Shown in pieces: positions 20,613 through 34,113 of a stretch of DNA of 64,000 bases. Source of the DNA: Zanthoxylum bungeanum (Eukaryota > Streptophyta > Magnoliopsida > Sapindales > Rutaceae); NCBI GenBank assembly GCA_019454045.1, contig SKCR01007819.1:248001-312000 (forward strand). Reading direction: 5' to 3'. The notes below the pieces were generated by a model, which was not told the origin of the DNA, did no database searches, and saw only the letters and a list, made by a program, of their open reading frames with translations. The first letter of the stretch is position 1, and the number at the start of each line of letters is the position of its first letter. The translations under genes were made by a program, and so were the position numbers.

Positions 20613-22621
20613 TGTTGGACAATTATGACCCATATCGTCACTATTTGTACAGATCATGGTCTTGTTGTACAAATTAACTATGTGACAAAGGAAATTGCTC
20701 TTCTGTCATTTGTAATTAGATTACCAAAGATGTATAAATGATAGACGGTCCATATGATTAGTTCCTGGATTGAGAAGATATGAGACAGTATCAATCCACG
20801 AAGGTTTAATCATTAAATATCCATAGTCAGAGTATTATCGAGAATGGACATCGATAATGCGTAAAAGACTAGTATTACACTTGTGCGCGTTGTGAGGGCA
20901 TAACGGCATAGTTCTCATATATTTGGGTATAGGATACTCATGCAAGTGTAGTAGGAGGTTGTGTTTTACCGATGGTACGGAAAACAGCTTCTCTCTGGAT
21001 AGACCCCTCGGAATTCCATTGGTAGTATGACTATGTGTCTATGGAAGTCTGAAATCAGGGTAGGTGTATTTGGTCTTAACCTGAGACTTGCACCGCTAAT
21101 ACTTGCGACAATCAATATACTTTGGTTTTAGGTCGTCCAGGGCTTTAACAGGTTCTGTGTACGCCTCTGCTGGGTATATTGAGAATCGTAGTGTGTTGGG
21201 TGTGATGTCAAGACGGAAGTATCACTCCAGTCATAGCGGCGATGATGGTCACGTAGGATACGGAACTGGTTATCTTATGTACTGCAGTCGTCGGGATAAT
21301 ATGACTAGGTCATGATTATCCGATTATAGAGACTAGTTACCAGAGATCTAATATGTGCTTCGTACGGGGCAGACACATTTCCAGCCCCAGGCCTTGCACG
21401 TGACATCCGATACTGGATCGAGATACGTAATACTACGTATACTACGCCTGATATAGATCACATATTCCTGTAAGGATATTTCTGGAGAATTGGGTAGGCA
21501 TGGCGCTTTGCTAGAAGCCAACCTTGTCTTGTAAATCGGTATAAACGTAGTACTAGGTACTTACGTGTTCGGATAGTCCGACGACCGAATTTACTGCCAA
21601 CATATCCGGGGATCTCATGGGTTGCTTCCCGAAGATTCACCGATGACGTATGACTCGCACTTTATTAATCTGGGATTAATTAAATGGGAGAGAAAATTAA
21701 TCTGGGATTAATTACGGATATATTTTATCTGGGATAAAATATTATATTAAGAGAGAGAACGATTAATTTGGAATTAATCGATAAAATAATATATTCGATA
21801 TATTATACAAAATTATATTTCGACTCGGAAGGCGAATGAGTTAATTTAGAATTAATTCGTTAGCGACGTGAATAGTAATTTTGCTAGGCATAATTATTTA
21901 ATTGCGTCGCAACGGAAAATTCGTTAATTTGGAATTAGCGAACCTGAGCCCTAGAGTGTTTGTGAGCGCACTCACATTTCGAATTCAAGTGCGGCCCGCA
22001 AGTCACATCAAGCGTCAAATCGCTAGTCACATCAAGCGTCAAATCATTAGTCACTTTGAGTGATGTGACAACTTGTCACTTGATTGATTGAGTGATGTGA
22101 AGAGTTGATGTAGTGGTTGGCAAAGCTTAAATGCCATTTGACTTTTTGGAAAAGAAAAATGGTAAATGATTTTTGAAATTTATAAAGTGTATTAGATACA
22201 CAATTTTATAACTAACCAACATAACTCTCCTCCTTTTCTCTTCCTCTCTCTCACGCCCACAAGGGGCTGTTTTTCTTTCTGGTTTTCAGCTCACTGCCGA
22301 AACAAGATGAAGGAGAAGCAAGGAATTTTTGTGGCAAAAATTCCTAAGTGCTAGCACACCATTTGAGTCTTGCGAAGGTGATAGGAAACCGCACACGTGA
22401 GCTTGGAATCACCACCCAAAAGCTTGGAGTTTGGACCAAAAATTGGAGGACAAAAACAGTGGACTGCCGAGAGCTTCAATGGAGTTCAAAGGGCTTATAA
22501 AGTTTTGTTCTTCACCACATCGCTCAACCGATCATTGTGAGTATTCTGCGACTTCTTCGATGTATTCGCACTAGATTTTCATTGCTTGATATGATCTTGG
22601 GATGCTTAGAAAACTCCAACA
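20613..22621 (+). repeat. 3' LTR of copia-2
   Basis: 2009 bp, TGTTGGACAATTATGACC...CTCCAACA. Homologous, in inverted orientation, to the LTR at 26880-28855 (whose right end is GTCATAATTGTCCAACA), and more distantly to the copia-1 LTRs. The next five bases, CATAG, are the predicted right TSD. Confidence 0.8.
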
Positions 22622-23900
22622 CATAGGACAACCTACAAATAGGCACTTATCTGATTTTGGGTTCTAGTTTGATATCATCCAAACATATGCCCAGCATTCT
22701 CAAATCTTCAGGAATGAGAAAACTCGGTTTCTTTCCTGTTAATATCTAATATGAAGTCTGTCTAACAGATTATCATGGAACCTTATTCAAAATAAGTATT
22801 GCACTGTTTAATGCGTATCCTCATAAGGAAATTGGTAGCTCAGAGCGACTCATCATTAACCTTACCATGTCCAACAAAGTTCAGTTTCTCTATTCGTACA
22901 CACCATCAAATTGAGGTGTTCCGGGAGAAGTCCACTATGAATGAATATCATACTCTTTCAAATAGTCGAGAAACTTATTGCTTAAGTATTTTCCACCACG
23001 GTCTAACCGTGACGGTTTTAATACTCTTGTTGGTCTGTTTTTATACTTCTTGTCGAAACTCTTTGAATTTATCAAAAGTTTCTGATTTATGTTTTACAAG
23101 AAACACATAACCATAACGCGATGCCACATCCGTAAAGGTTACAAAGTATTCATATCCACCTCTAGCCTAGCTAGATATGGGCCCACTTACGTCACTATGA
23201 ACGAAGGGCTAACAGATCGGTGGCACTTGCACTCTTACCAAGTAAAAGGTGTTTTAGGCACTTTTCCCAATAAACTAGATTCGTAGACATCATTTGAATT
23301 AGAATCAAATCTGTCCTAGTATCCACTCTTCAAAAGTGTGGATATACGAGTCTTGTTAATGTGTCCCAGACAACAATGCCACAAATAAGTCTCATATGAT
23401 TAATTCAGTTTAAGTTATATGTTTGTCATGTTATACGTTTGAGATTCATTTATATTCTAAATATAAATATTGTTATTCACATCTAATGTGTTTATCTCAA
23501 TATAATCTTTATAAAATAAAACACTTAGTGTTCTAGAATATAAAGGTATACCTGCAACGAGTTATACTAGATATAGAGATAATGTTTTTAGTCAAACTAG
23601 GTATATTATAACAGTTTCCAAATTTAAGTACATGCCCAAAGGGTAGTTCCTAAACTTAGGTTTCTACGGTTAAAACGGCGACTCACGTCCCATTTTCGAC
23701 TCGCAGGTGGATCTCAACTGAATTCAGTCTCCTGCTAATCAGCAGATTCTGCATATCAGTACATATTTATGTACCACATCTAGTATCAAAAATCCAATTT
23801 TGAAACTAATAGTGAACATGTTTATGACAAACATACTTGAAGCCGGAGCCTTGCCCCGTCTTCTTTTCCTTCATGTTTGCCTTGTCCATACGGCAGTCAC
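22622..23900 (-). pseudogene. copia-3 integrase and protease remnants
   Basis: Reading the - strand from 23900 down: protease, pre-integrase zinc region (about 23300-23450), integrase core (22860-23240) and the start of its C-terminal part. It is comparable base for base with 17740-18930 on the + strand, including shared changes such as the CTAGCTAGGCTAGAGG stretch. Many stops and shifts; no product expected. Confidence 0.65.
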
Positions 23901-24560
23901 GCTTCTAGTGACCTCGTTTGCCACAGTTTAGGCAGACATCTTGGGATATGTCATTTGTCTTCCTAGAAGACTATGACGATTTTGCCTTTGCCCATTTTAG
24001 AAGCTCTGGCTCCGCCTCCTAGAGCATAGCCATCAACTCTCCAAGAGTTTTCTCTTGGTTCATAATGAACCTGCCCCGGCTTTCGGGTAGAGACTATAAG
24101 ATCAAATCTTTGGTAGTCTCGGCCACGTAGGTAATGCCCAGCTAACCTAGCTGATCGATGTCAGCAATCATCTGCGACACCTAGTGTTCGACAGATGTAC
24201 CCTCTGACATACGCGAGCGAAAGAGCTTCTTTTGTAATTCGTACTTCTAAGATCTAAGATTAGATCTATGAAGATCTTTAATTTCAACATCATGGTATAA
24301 GGATCTAATCCTTAGTTTTGACGACAAAATTAAAATGTCATTGCATTAACCATCAAGGATTGAGCACTAAAGTTATCATCACCATGAGTCTTCCAAAACT
24401 CATGCTCCACTATTTGCTCAACTCCGGGCTCAGGCCCGAGATGTTTCTCTATCAAATAGAATAACTTCTCGACTCCCATGACTATCTGAGATTTTATTCC
24501 CATTCTAAAAATTGGAGCCGTTTAAAGACATTTTCTCCCAGGATTATGTTCTAAACGCTA
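23860..24560 (-). pseudogene. copia-3 gag remnant
   Basis: The - strand text matches copia-1 gag in order: start region near 24540, middle near 24200-24420, zinc knuckle near 23890-23960 (remnant of GKRG/RDCRM wording). Frameshifts and stops throughout; a piece inside the capsid region looks deleted relative to copia-1. Confidence 0.55.
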
Positions 24561-26865
24561 ATCTTTCAGTTATCTTGATTCCAATAGTCCAACTATCCAA
24601 TCAACGATTTTGGGTAGAATCAAATATAATGATTACTATAGTCTAACTATATAATCAACTGCTATTTGATTGGTTAAATTCAAATATATTGATTACTATA
24701 ATCCAATTATAGAATCAACTATAAATGAAGTAGTTTGAATACAGTCCAACTGTTAAATTAAAACAACAATTAAATATTAGTCCAACTAATATATTTATAA
24801 ATTAAATAATGACGAAAAATGAAATGAGTGCGTATTGGCAAGTATCTAAACGAAATTGCAAATTTAATACTTGTCTCCCATTATTTTTCGGCAAGCCTCT
24901 AACCCTCTGTTGAGTACTCGGGAAACCTAGTTTCCTAGTGGGCTAGGATCCCGTTAAATAAAACACAACCTTGACTTTGGCCAACAAGTTGTATGAAACT
25001 TAACTAGGTAGATCTCTAAGATCAATTGGATCTCATCCAATTCCTAGATCCAGTAGGTGGACATCCAAGTCTGAAACATATATCCAGTATATGCTAATAT
25101 ATCCAATATATTTCCTAACTTTTTCCTCTGAATCAACTAAGCCTTGGCTTTGGCACAACAAGCTTAATGATTCCAGTTAAGGGGGACCCATTGACTTTGG
25201 AAAGCTTCGTAATCGATGTCGATGGACAAGAAGTGATCTTGACTTTGGCCAACAAATCACAACTTGGACAAGACATGCGATATGGAACAAAGCCTTCATG
25301 ATTCAAACACATATGTGATGGACAAAGGTCTTGATTTTGGCCAACAAACCAGTGCCAATCTTGGATCTTGAGAATGAATCATTCAATGGAAGGAAAACAC
25401 TTAATATTTGTTGAGGGTTTTCGCGTAATTGGCAACCAATTAATAATCTTTGATTAGGTCTCATCATACACCCTTAAGCATGCATTCTAAAAGCATATTA
25501 AGGCGCGTGGTAAATAAATTAATAATGATATGCGGATGGATATTTCAAAAATTATTCCTAGAACAAATCAGTCCATTTCCTCTCCCCGGCTAGCACTATT
25601 CTAACTTCTACCCAATTACATAACACTTCTAAAAAAACCTCATTTACATTGAGGGGAATAGGTGAGAAGAGAATTACAAAGAATCGAGAGATAAAGGCTG
25701 GACACGCAGGTCAAATTTAATAAATTACAATAATTTCCAAAATTACCCTCACCCATCTAATATCCATCCGATATACATTATTCATACATCACATCTATGT
25801 ATTCACACAAAGAATGTTATCAATCAATCTAATCTAATTAATTAATCTTTAATTAATGACCATCCAATGTTCAAACAACGATTTGATTTGCGCGAGTCCA
25901 ACTCGTTTAAGAATAAGTATTAAAAGTATGAATTCTTGAATTATATCAAACTACAATATTAAATCCAATTTAATTTGTATTCAATACTAATTCTTTATTC
26001 AATTTCAAATTAAATAATTACACTTTTAATGACCTTTACGACTTAGATTCTAAATCTAATCTTAATTGGTCTCAAAGCCCAATTAACATCCAATGTCAAT
26101 TTAATTAAAGTCCAATGGGCTTTCAATTAATTTCTTAAGGCATGGACTTTGGCAACCAAAGCCCAACAAGGAATTACCCTTTGCCATAAAATTAATTTTG
26201 GCCCATTAGGCCCAATTAATTATTTAAGGGCCCAATAATCATATTTGGACTTTATGGAAATGGTTTTAGGCCCAATTGGATCCAACCAATTATCCTAAAC
26301 CAAACTTGGCCCAACCAAGCCCATTAAGCCCAAATACAATATTTTTAGCCCAATTCCAAATTAAGCCCAATTAATTAAATTCTAATATTCGAAATTTCAC
26401 AATTTAATTAATTAAAGTGTATAGCCATAATTAATTAGTTAAATTAATATTTCCAAAACACCAATTACACTAATTAATCATGCTTTAATAATCAACTTAT
26501 GTCCAACACAAAGTGAATCAAAATCAATCTCAACATGCTTACATGGCTCACGGCAATTTAGGGATTTTTATATCCGATTTTGATTTCAATCCAATTAAAT
26601 CACAAATTAATATATCCAAACATTTTAAACACATCATATGGCTTAAAATCAAAAATCACCAAGAGCCATAAGGGTCTATCACATTCGGCCATCATAAGGA
26701 AATAAGGAAAAAAATTCTAATCAATTTTTATCCAATTTAATCATGCATAACTCTAATTTATCATAATCCAAACATAACCAAACACTCAATTTGACAAAAT
26801 CATGCTCCAAGCAAAATTACCCAAATTCAAGCATATAAACCCTAAAATATTTCATGCTTAATTTA
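24560..26865 (-). other. copia-3 untranslated leader
   Basis: About 2.3 kb without a coding frame. It repeats the plan of the copia-1 leader: AGTCCAACTAT-type repeats (24580-24790), TTGACTTTGGCCAAC motifs near 24970, 25240 and 25330 plus a variant near 25145, and a long stretch rich in AAGCCCAATTA words (26050-26380). Confidence 0.55.
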
Positions 26866-26878
26866 GGCTCTGATACCA
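26866..26878 (-). other. Primer-binding site of copia-3
   Basis: On the - strand TGGTATCAGAGCC follows the LTR end AACCCAACA after one base: a clean initiator tRNA-Met site. Confidence 0.85.
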
Positions 26879-26879
26879 T

Positions 26880-28855
26880 TGTTGGGTTCTCTAAGAACAA
26901 TAACTAAGATCATTAAGCATAAAACATGTGAATACGCAAAGTAAAGTAGCGGAAAATACTTACATTGCTCGGTTGAGTGGATGTAGGAGATAACAAAATT
27001 TTCAACCTCTTGTGTAGTTACTCCAAGCTTCTCCTTTGATGTATGTTGAGCTTCCAAGCTTTGGTGAGTGAATTCCAAACTCATGGGAGTAGTTTCCCTA
27101 TCACATTGTATGATCTCTTTATGTGCTAGCAATGGAAAAATTTTGCAACAAAATCTTCCTATTTCTTCATTGTGGTTCTCGGCCAAGCCAAGAAGAAAAT
27201 GGGAGAGAGCATTTTCGGTTTTTTGGCAAAAGGGAGAGAATGAGTGTTTTGTTTCTAAAACAAAATTACACAAATACATCTTTTCCAAAAAGATGTATAT
27301 CCTTTTCTAAAATGATAAAATTTGGAGGGAAAAATACATTTAATGCATTCAACCACCTCCATCACCATAAAGTGACTAGATGTCCATCACCTAAAGTTGA
27401 CAAGACTTCCATCACTAAAGTAGACAATTGATGTGACTTGATGTGGGCCCTACTTGATTCAAAATCGGAGTGGGCCCGCAAACACATTCCGGGCTCGGGT
27501 TCGTTAATTCCGAATTAACGAATTTTCCGTTGCGACTTAATTAAATCAAATTTAATTAAATAATTATGCCTAGTAAAATTACTATTAAAGTCGCTCGCGA
27601 ATTAATTCTAAACTAATTCGTTTGCCAGAATCAAAATCTAATTTTAATTTCGCCATGAAATCTAATTTCATTTAATATATCTAATATATTATTTTAACGA
27701 TTAATTCCAAATTAATCGTTCTCTCTCTATAAATTGAATTTTATCCCAGATAAAATTCTCCGTAATTAATCCTAGATTAATTTTCTCTCTCTTATAATTA
27801 ATTCCATATTAATTATGTTCGAGTCATACGTCATCGGTGAATCTTCGAGAAGCGACCCATGAGATCCATGGATATGTTGGCAGTAAATCCGGTCGTCGGA
27901 TTATCCGAACACATGCGTACCAAGTACCACATTCTTACCGATTTACAAGACATGGTTGGCTTCTAGCGAAGTACTGTGCCTACCCAATTCTCCAGAAATA
28001 TTCTTTTAAGGAATATATAATCTATGTCAAGCGTAGTATACGTAGTATTGCGTATTGCGATTAAGTATCAAATGTCACATGCTAGGCCTGGGGATGGAAT
28101 TGTGTCTGCACCGTACGAAGCATATATCGGATCTCTGGTAACTAGTCTCTATAATCGGATAAACATGACCTAGTCATATTATCCCGATGACTGCAGTACT
28201 AAGAGTACTAGTTTCGTATCATACGTGATCATTATCTCCATATGACTGAAGTGATACTTCCATCTTGACATCACACTCAATACACTACGATTCTCAGTAT
28301 ACACAGAAGAGGCGTACACAGAACCTGTTAAAGCCATGGACGACCAAAACCAAAGTATACTGATTGTCGCAAGTATTAGCGATGCAAGTCTCAAGTTAAG
28401 ACCAAATACACCTACCCTGATTCAGACTCTCATAGACACATAGTCATACTACCAATGGGATTTCGAGGGGTCTATCCAGAGCGAAGCTGTTCCCGTACCA
28501 TCGGTAAACATAACCTCCTATCACACTTGCATAAGTATCCAATACTTAAATATATGAGAACTATGTCGTTATGCTCCAACAACGCGCACAAGTGCAATAC
28601 TAGTCTATTTCGCATTATCGATACTAGTCTCGATAATACTACGACTAGGGATATTTAATGATTAAACCTTAGTCGATTAATATTGTCTCATATCTTATTA
28701 ATCTGGTACTAATCATATTGACTTTTATCATTTATGTATCTTGGTAATCCAATTACAAATGATAAAAGGGCAATTTCCTTTGTCACATTGTTAATTTGTA
28801 CAACAACACCATGTTCTGTACAAATAGTGATGCTATAGGTCATAATTGTCCAACA
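26880..28855 (-). repeat. 5' LTR of copia-3
   Basis: 1976 bp, TGTTGGGTTC...TTGTCCAACA on the + strand. The five bases after it, GTTTT (28856-28860), are the predicted right TSD. No gene inside. Confidence 0.8.
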
Positions 28856-31800
28856 GTTTTATGGGGAATATCCGGTAACGCAGCGGAACATGGAAAATCA
28901 AAATTTTCCGATTTCAATTATTTTTCTTGGATCAATTAAATAAACTTATTTATTTAATTACCCAATACTTAAAACTGAAATTTTAACCAATAAATCATAG
29001 TTATTGAAAATTATTATTTGACCCCTAAACCTTACATTTTGTTCATTTTAGTCCTCAAATTGTCAAATACAATTTTGGATGATTCTAAATCAATTATAAA
29101 ATGATTTCCAACATGTCCAACACATCAAAAAAATTACAACAAAATCCCCAACTTTTTTCAAATTGCCAAACAGCCCCTTAATTTTCAGTTTTAGCAATTT
29201 GATCCATTTTTGTTTAAAACATGTCAAGATCAAATCCAATCAACCCAAAAATTAATATGAATCATATACACACCATAATACATCACATATATGAAAAGCC
29301 AAAAATATGGAAAGGGTTAAGTGTAGGCATTTCATTTTTACACATTAGCCCAATGATGAGTCTCGTATGGAGGCAACTACCTCTTTAGTCATGAAAGTCA
29401 CGGGAAACGGACGTTGGAAGGGTAAAGTTGGAAAATTGAATTTTTGTTGGATTTAACCTCGTTGCTTAGCTTCGGTTGCTTGTTGGACTTCCGTTTCAAA
29501 GCTTATCTTAGGCCCAAACCAAACACAAAATATCCAAGCCTACCCACAAACCAAAACCCACGCCCAAGGAGATGTGATTCACGTCCATTGCCTTTTAATT
29601 TAGGTAGATACACATTTATCACATGCTAAAATCAAGACAAATCCTTCCTAATTAGAAGAAATCAAATCAAATCCCTTTCCTAATCAAATCCAATCACAAT
29701 CCTAAATTAGGAGATCTATTCCTTATGAGATACCAATTAGAATAAATGTCACTATCAATAGAAATCCTATTCCTAGTCGGATAAGGAAAGTCTCATCTCC
29801 TTTGCCTATAAAAAAAAGCCTTCACCACCCATTCAAACCCTAGCACATATCCCTCTCTCAAGCACTTCCAAGCACTTTGTGAAGCCTCCATCACACGCCC
29901 AAAGCCCTCCTTAAAGCCTCCATTGCCGCAACACCAAACCAAGACACCTCCATTGCCGCATCTCCTCTTATTCACCAATCCCCTCTCACGCCCAAGCCTG
30001 AAACACAGCCCTCCATTGCCGAGTTCCAGCCACCATTCACAGCCCTAAAACACCTTAAAATAATCCTCTAATACAGCCCCAAGGTCGCACAAAATACCCC
30101 CCATTCACAGCCCCAATTCAGCGCCCAAAGTAGCCACTAAAACGCCCCCACTGCACCTGTGAACTGCCGCAGTTCAGCTTCTGTTCTGGTCAGTTTTTGT
30201 TGCGTCCATAGCCCACAAAACAGTCCTAAAATCACCTAGACACCATCCTAAAAATCTTCATAGAGTTCCCCTAGAATATCTTAGGAAACCGCAACCCATA
30301 AGCCCTCCAAATCACCCAAAACAGTCCACTAAATCACCAAAACAGTGACCTGAAACATAGCAGCGAAACAGCAGCGAAACAGCAGCGAAACGGACTTGAA
30401 ACAGCAGCCCGAGCATCAAAGCAGTGAGGAAAGACGTTGAGTAGACAAATCGGAAAAGCATCGGATCAATCTCCCTTCCAACGGACGTGTAACGCCCTTT
30501 CTTGAGACGACAAAAGAGGTTAGACCTGAGGGAACCCTTTTTACTTATCTTCTTTATTTTTGTTTTATTTATTTTGATATATAATTGCATGAGAGTCGTT
30601 TGAGGCATGATGTGATTGTTGGATGAGCGGGATATGTATTCCCTTTTGTGGTATATCGGATGGAAACCCGGACGTAAATTCCATAGCCGATTCTGAATGG
30701 ACAGTAGTATGGTCTGCACTCGGGATACAATGCCACGTACCACTTAAGATACACGTATCTCGTCTCATCCAAGTTTCTATTTGAGCATGTTATAGTCTTT
30801 AGGTTATTCGTTTATTATTTAAAGCATGGTATAATTTAGTTTGTTATTTATTTGTTAAAGCATATTTAGGTTGTTCCTTATGTATATTATTAGTTTATGA
30901 TGTGTTAGGATAATGATTTATACATGTTGATTTAATGGCTCAATATGCTCGTTGTGTTACATTACGTGGAGTGATTTGGATGAAAGCATGATTAGATCTA
31001 AGTATCCTTGAGCATGATTATTGAGTAGACTTGGTTAATTCATTGCACAAATCATATCATCACAAGTGACATAAGTAAGGGACCATTCCGAACCCAACGG
31101 TTTGAGGTCTTCCCTTGCGAGGGGTAAGTGCGGCCTTAAATCTTTGTCCCGGTTCACACCGGGTGGCGACTCGATGTTATTTCGTACTCCCAACTAGGCC
31201 GCGAGCCTAGAACAGCGTCGTCAGTTCTGTTGTCTACATTAAGAACCCTAATGTTATAATTTCTTCAAATTGACAAATTACACCAAATCAATTAAATCCA
31301 ACACTTTAATTCAATCTTTATCATACCAAACAAGTCTCACCATCATGAAACAACTCAAGAACAATTCTAGGTCATCAATGAGTGACTTAGAAACTCTAGA
31401 ATGGCAACTTGATTATCAAATAATCAAAAAAGAGCTTAAGAACTCATTTCAAGCTCACTTGGATATCATACATGCTTTCATATTTCAAACAAGTTCACAA
31501 CCATTTAAAACAAAAACTAAAAGTGTAGAGACAACATCCTAACAACACATGTTGAAGCTAAGCATGATAGAAACAATTTCTTAGTTGAAAGATTTAAAGA
31601 AAAACTTACAAAAGCTTTTTCTTTTGGTTCTTCAACTTTTGCTCTCAACTCTTTTGTGTTTGTTTTTTGTAACTTGTTAACCTAATTAATGAAAAATGAA
31701 ACAAAACAATATATACTCCCCAATTATACCCTTGGCCGAAAATTGTGGCATATTTATAATATCTAGATTTTTTTTTTTGTTTCATTAAAGTTAACTTTAT

Positions 31801-33138
31801 CAACTTGCATATTTGATCATTACTTCATTTAATGATTTATAACAAGTCAAATAAAGCAACTCAAGTCATCTCCAAAAAAATATCATAACTAAAGATATTT
31901 ATATTTTTAATTACTTTAATTATTTAACAATTAAATAATTAAATAATTATTTAAATATATGGATTATATTTACTTTAAATATCCAAATACATATATATTT
32001 ATGATATATGTCAAATATCACAATTTGACATTTAATTAATGTGTATTTAATAAAATCTTTCATTAAATACAAATACACATTAATTAAGAAATGACCATTA
32101 GGTCCATTTGCATGTGTTTTTCATTTAACCCTTAAACAACTTATAAATAATCAGTATTATTCATAAAAGTTGTCCTAGTGCTCTACGAGTATATTTAACT
32201 AGTGAGACTCTCTAGATTCAGACATATCCGTCACGAAATCCAATTTCGTGTCCATAATTTACCCACCCGTAAATTATAACGACCACGGATAAACTCGTTG
32301 AATCATACAGGTCGAGGTCATGGCATATGTTTAATTCCTCCATCACAGGTATCCGGATATATCTCGGAGATATAGATGTAAACGTCAAATCTATATAGGG
32401 ACAATCTCGTCGACGTCTCTATTAGAAATCTCTAAAATAACACTTAGAAATCACTTCTAAAGTGTACAATGGGCCCATGATTTTTATCTTATTGCTAATC
32501 ATATTTGGACTACCTATGCTCTGTACACAGAACTGGCGGATCTTATCTCGACACACAGAGGACACCCTGAGGATCTATCTACACCCAAAGAACAGACAAA
32601 GGTCTGATCTAAATAGATCGATGACGTGACTGCCATCTAAGTGTGGAAGATGTCTCATGTGCCCACAGTGGTATCTCAAGTCGAAAAATCACAAACGCTA
32701 CTCAACCCGAGAAGATTCTTATTGATGTTGGTGTACCATGCATTAAGAATATTCAGTGAGTCGTTCAGTGTTTATCCACTATAAACACCTACACGTCGAT
32801 ACGAGTCTCTAAGACTCATGATTCATTGAGAAACCATTGGAATCATATTCCAGTATACGGCATGTACCGGTCTCAACAGGTTTACTTTACTGATCAAATA
32901 GTGTAAACCTTTTGACCAGTAACTGTCTAAGAATGACAACATCATGATACAACTCAATGTCAGTTGCGATGCTTTTGCAACTGAATCATGACTAATCATT
33001 CTAAGGTCAGATATGTCTTTACCATATTAAAAGATATATTATATTATAGAAACTGCTTATTTTATTCATAATAAAACATTTACAATAGTATTTACAAGGA
33101 AATACAAAGGGGAATTGGCGCTCTGAGCACCAACCACA
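28856..33138 (-). repeat. Copia-type LTR in - orientation, split by a solo Tat LTR
   Basis: The two parts (28856-29321 and 31244-33138) read together as one LTR of about 2.36 kb. Its inner end has CGCAGCGGAACATGG, a wording common near copia LTR termini, and its outer end reads GAGCACCAACCACA at 33138 before TTAGT. AAAAACTTACAAAAGC near 31600 is also LTR-like. I see no polypurine tract or PBS next to it, so it is either a solo LTR or a piece of a larger element. The ORF at 31270-31542 inside it matches nothing I know. It seems to be inserted in the RT of the copia that follows. Confidence 0.45.
29322..31238 (+). repeat. Solo LTR of a Tat-type gypsy element
   Basis: 1917 bp, TGTAGGCATTTCATTTTTAC...TTCTGTTGTCTACA, flanked by the 5-bp TSD TTAAG at 29317-29321 and 31239-31243. 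It matches, in opposite orientation, the LTRs of the Tat element at 34114-45717: the same ends, the GATGAGTCTC start region, and the GGCCGCGAGCCTAG and CCTTGCGAGGGGTAAGTGC tail. It is divergent enough to be an older or sister-family insertion. No gene inside; the proline/lysine-rich short ORFs are chance frames. Confidence 0.85.
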
Positions 33139-33147
33139 TTAGTATTG

Positions 33148-34035
33148 ACCAATAAATTTGATATGAAAGACTTAGAAGTAGCTGATGTGATCTTAGGAAT
33201 TAAGATTTCCAGAACATCGTAATGGTATATATTATCTCAGACTCATTATGTTGAGAAGATACTTGAGAAATATAATAAATGAGATATAAATGTGGCTAGA
33301 ACTCCTGTAGACCTAACTCTTCATTTATCAAAGAATACTGGGTCAAGCGTATCGCAATTAGAGTATTCGAGAATCATCAGAAGTCTGATGTACCTCACAA
33401 ATTGCACACGACCTGATATAGCTTAAATTGTAAACAGGCTTAGCAGATATACGAGCAATCCATGACATAACCACTGGAAAGACATAGTAAGAGTTTTGAG
33501 GTATCTAAGAGAAACTTCAAAATATAGTCTGCATTATACGAGATATCTAGCTGTTCTAGAGGGATACAGCGATGCTAACTAGATATCTGATAAAGTGGAT
33601 TCCAAATCTACAAGTGGATTTTATTTTCACACTTGGTGGTGCAGCCGTGTCATGGAAATCCTCCAGGTAAACATGTATTGCCCGGTCTACTATGGAATTA
33701 GAATTCATAGCATTAGACAAAACAGCAGAAGAAGCGGAATGGCTTCAAAATTTCCTAAAGGATATTCCAAATTGGCCCAAACCAGTGCCAATGATAAGCA
33801 TACATTGTGATAGTCAATTGGCTATTGGGAGAGCCCAAAATACAATTTATAATGGTAAGTCTCGACACATATGTCGCAGACATAATACCATACGAAAACT
33901 GCTCTCAAGTGGCATAATTTCGATCGATTATGTCAAATCGAAGGAAAACCTGGCGGATCCACTTACTAAAGGTTTACCTAGAGAGCAAGTTGAAAAGTCA
34001 TCGAGGGGAATGAGCTTGAAGCCTATAAATTAAGA
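33148..34035 (+). pseudogene. copia-4 reverse transcriptase end and RNase H
   Basis: Plus-strand text LTNKFDMKDLEVADVILGIK begins in the RT thumb, just after where the YVDD box should be. It is followed by THYVEKILEKYNK, RSLMYLTNCTRPDIA and [16 protein letters not shown]. RNase H is clear in a 113-codon open stretch from 33692 (ELEFIALDKTAEEAEWLQNF, SIHCDSQLAIGRAQN, KSRHICRRHNTIRKLL, NLADPLTKGL). There are several in-frame stops in the RT part and a frame change near 33620-33690, where the WKSSKQ region is scrambled. Non-functional. Confidence 0.85.
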
Positions 34036-34108
34036 ATTTTCACTATGGAAACCCAACCTAGCTGACTAGAGATCCCAAGATCTAGGTTCAAAAGGGACAA
34101 CTGTAACC

Positions 34109-34113
34109 TTGTG
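34109..34113. repeat. Target-site duplication TTGTG, left copy
   Basis: TTGTG precedes the Tat LTR start TGTAGGACAC; the right copy is at 45718-45722 after CCTACA. Confidence 0.9.

Larger units (their letters stand above)
16791..22621 (+). mobile_element. Decayed + strand Ty1/copia element (copia-2), 5' end missing from the window
   Basis: A relative of copia-1 on the opposite strand. It enters within the gag leader (TTAGTTGGACTATAG and AACAGTTGGACTGTATTC near 16815-16870 match the leaders of the related copies) and runs through gag, protease, integrase, RT and RNase H remnants to a polypurine tract and a 3' LTR. Every domain has several stops and frameshifts, so it is much older than copia-1. 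The 5' LTR and PBS are not present; they are expected left of the Athila element, which seems to have inserted here. Confidence 0.8.
22622..28855 (-). mobile_element. Decayed - strand Ty1/copia element (copia-3), 3' half missing
   Basis: On the - strand: 5' LTR (28855-26880), iMet PBS, a 2.3-kb leader, gag, protease and integrase remnants. It is cut off abruptly at 22622 in the integrase C-terminal part by the LTR end of copia-2. RT, RNase H and the 3' LTR are absent. The simplest reading is that copia-2 inserted here and the rest of copia-3 lies beyond the left window edge. It is close to copia-2 in sequence and shares its wording over about 2 kb. Confidence 0.8.

Noticed and set aside
31581..33143. 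TTAGT at 31581-31585 and 33139-33143 with TGAAAG...CCACA between them, suggesting a 1.55-kb solo LTR.
   Set aside because: The sequence left of 31581 continues in the same LTR-like style up to 28856, and AAACTTACAAAAGC wording is typical inside such LTRs. I treat the 5-bp match as probable coincidence but cannot exclude it.
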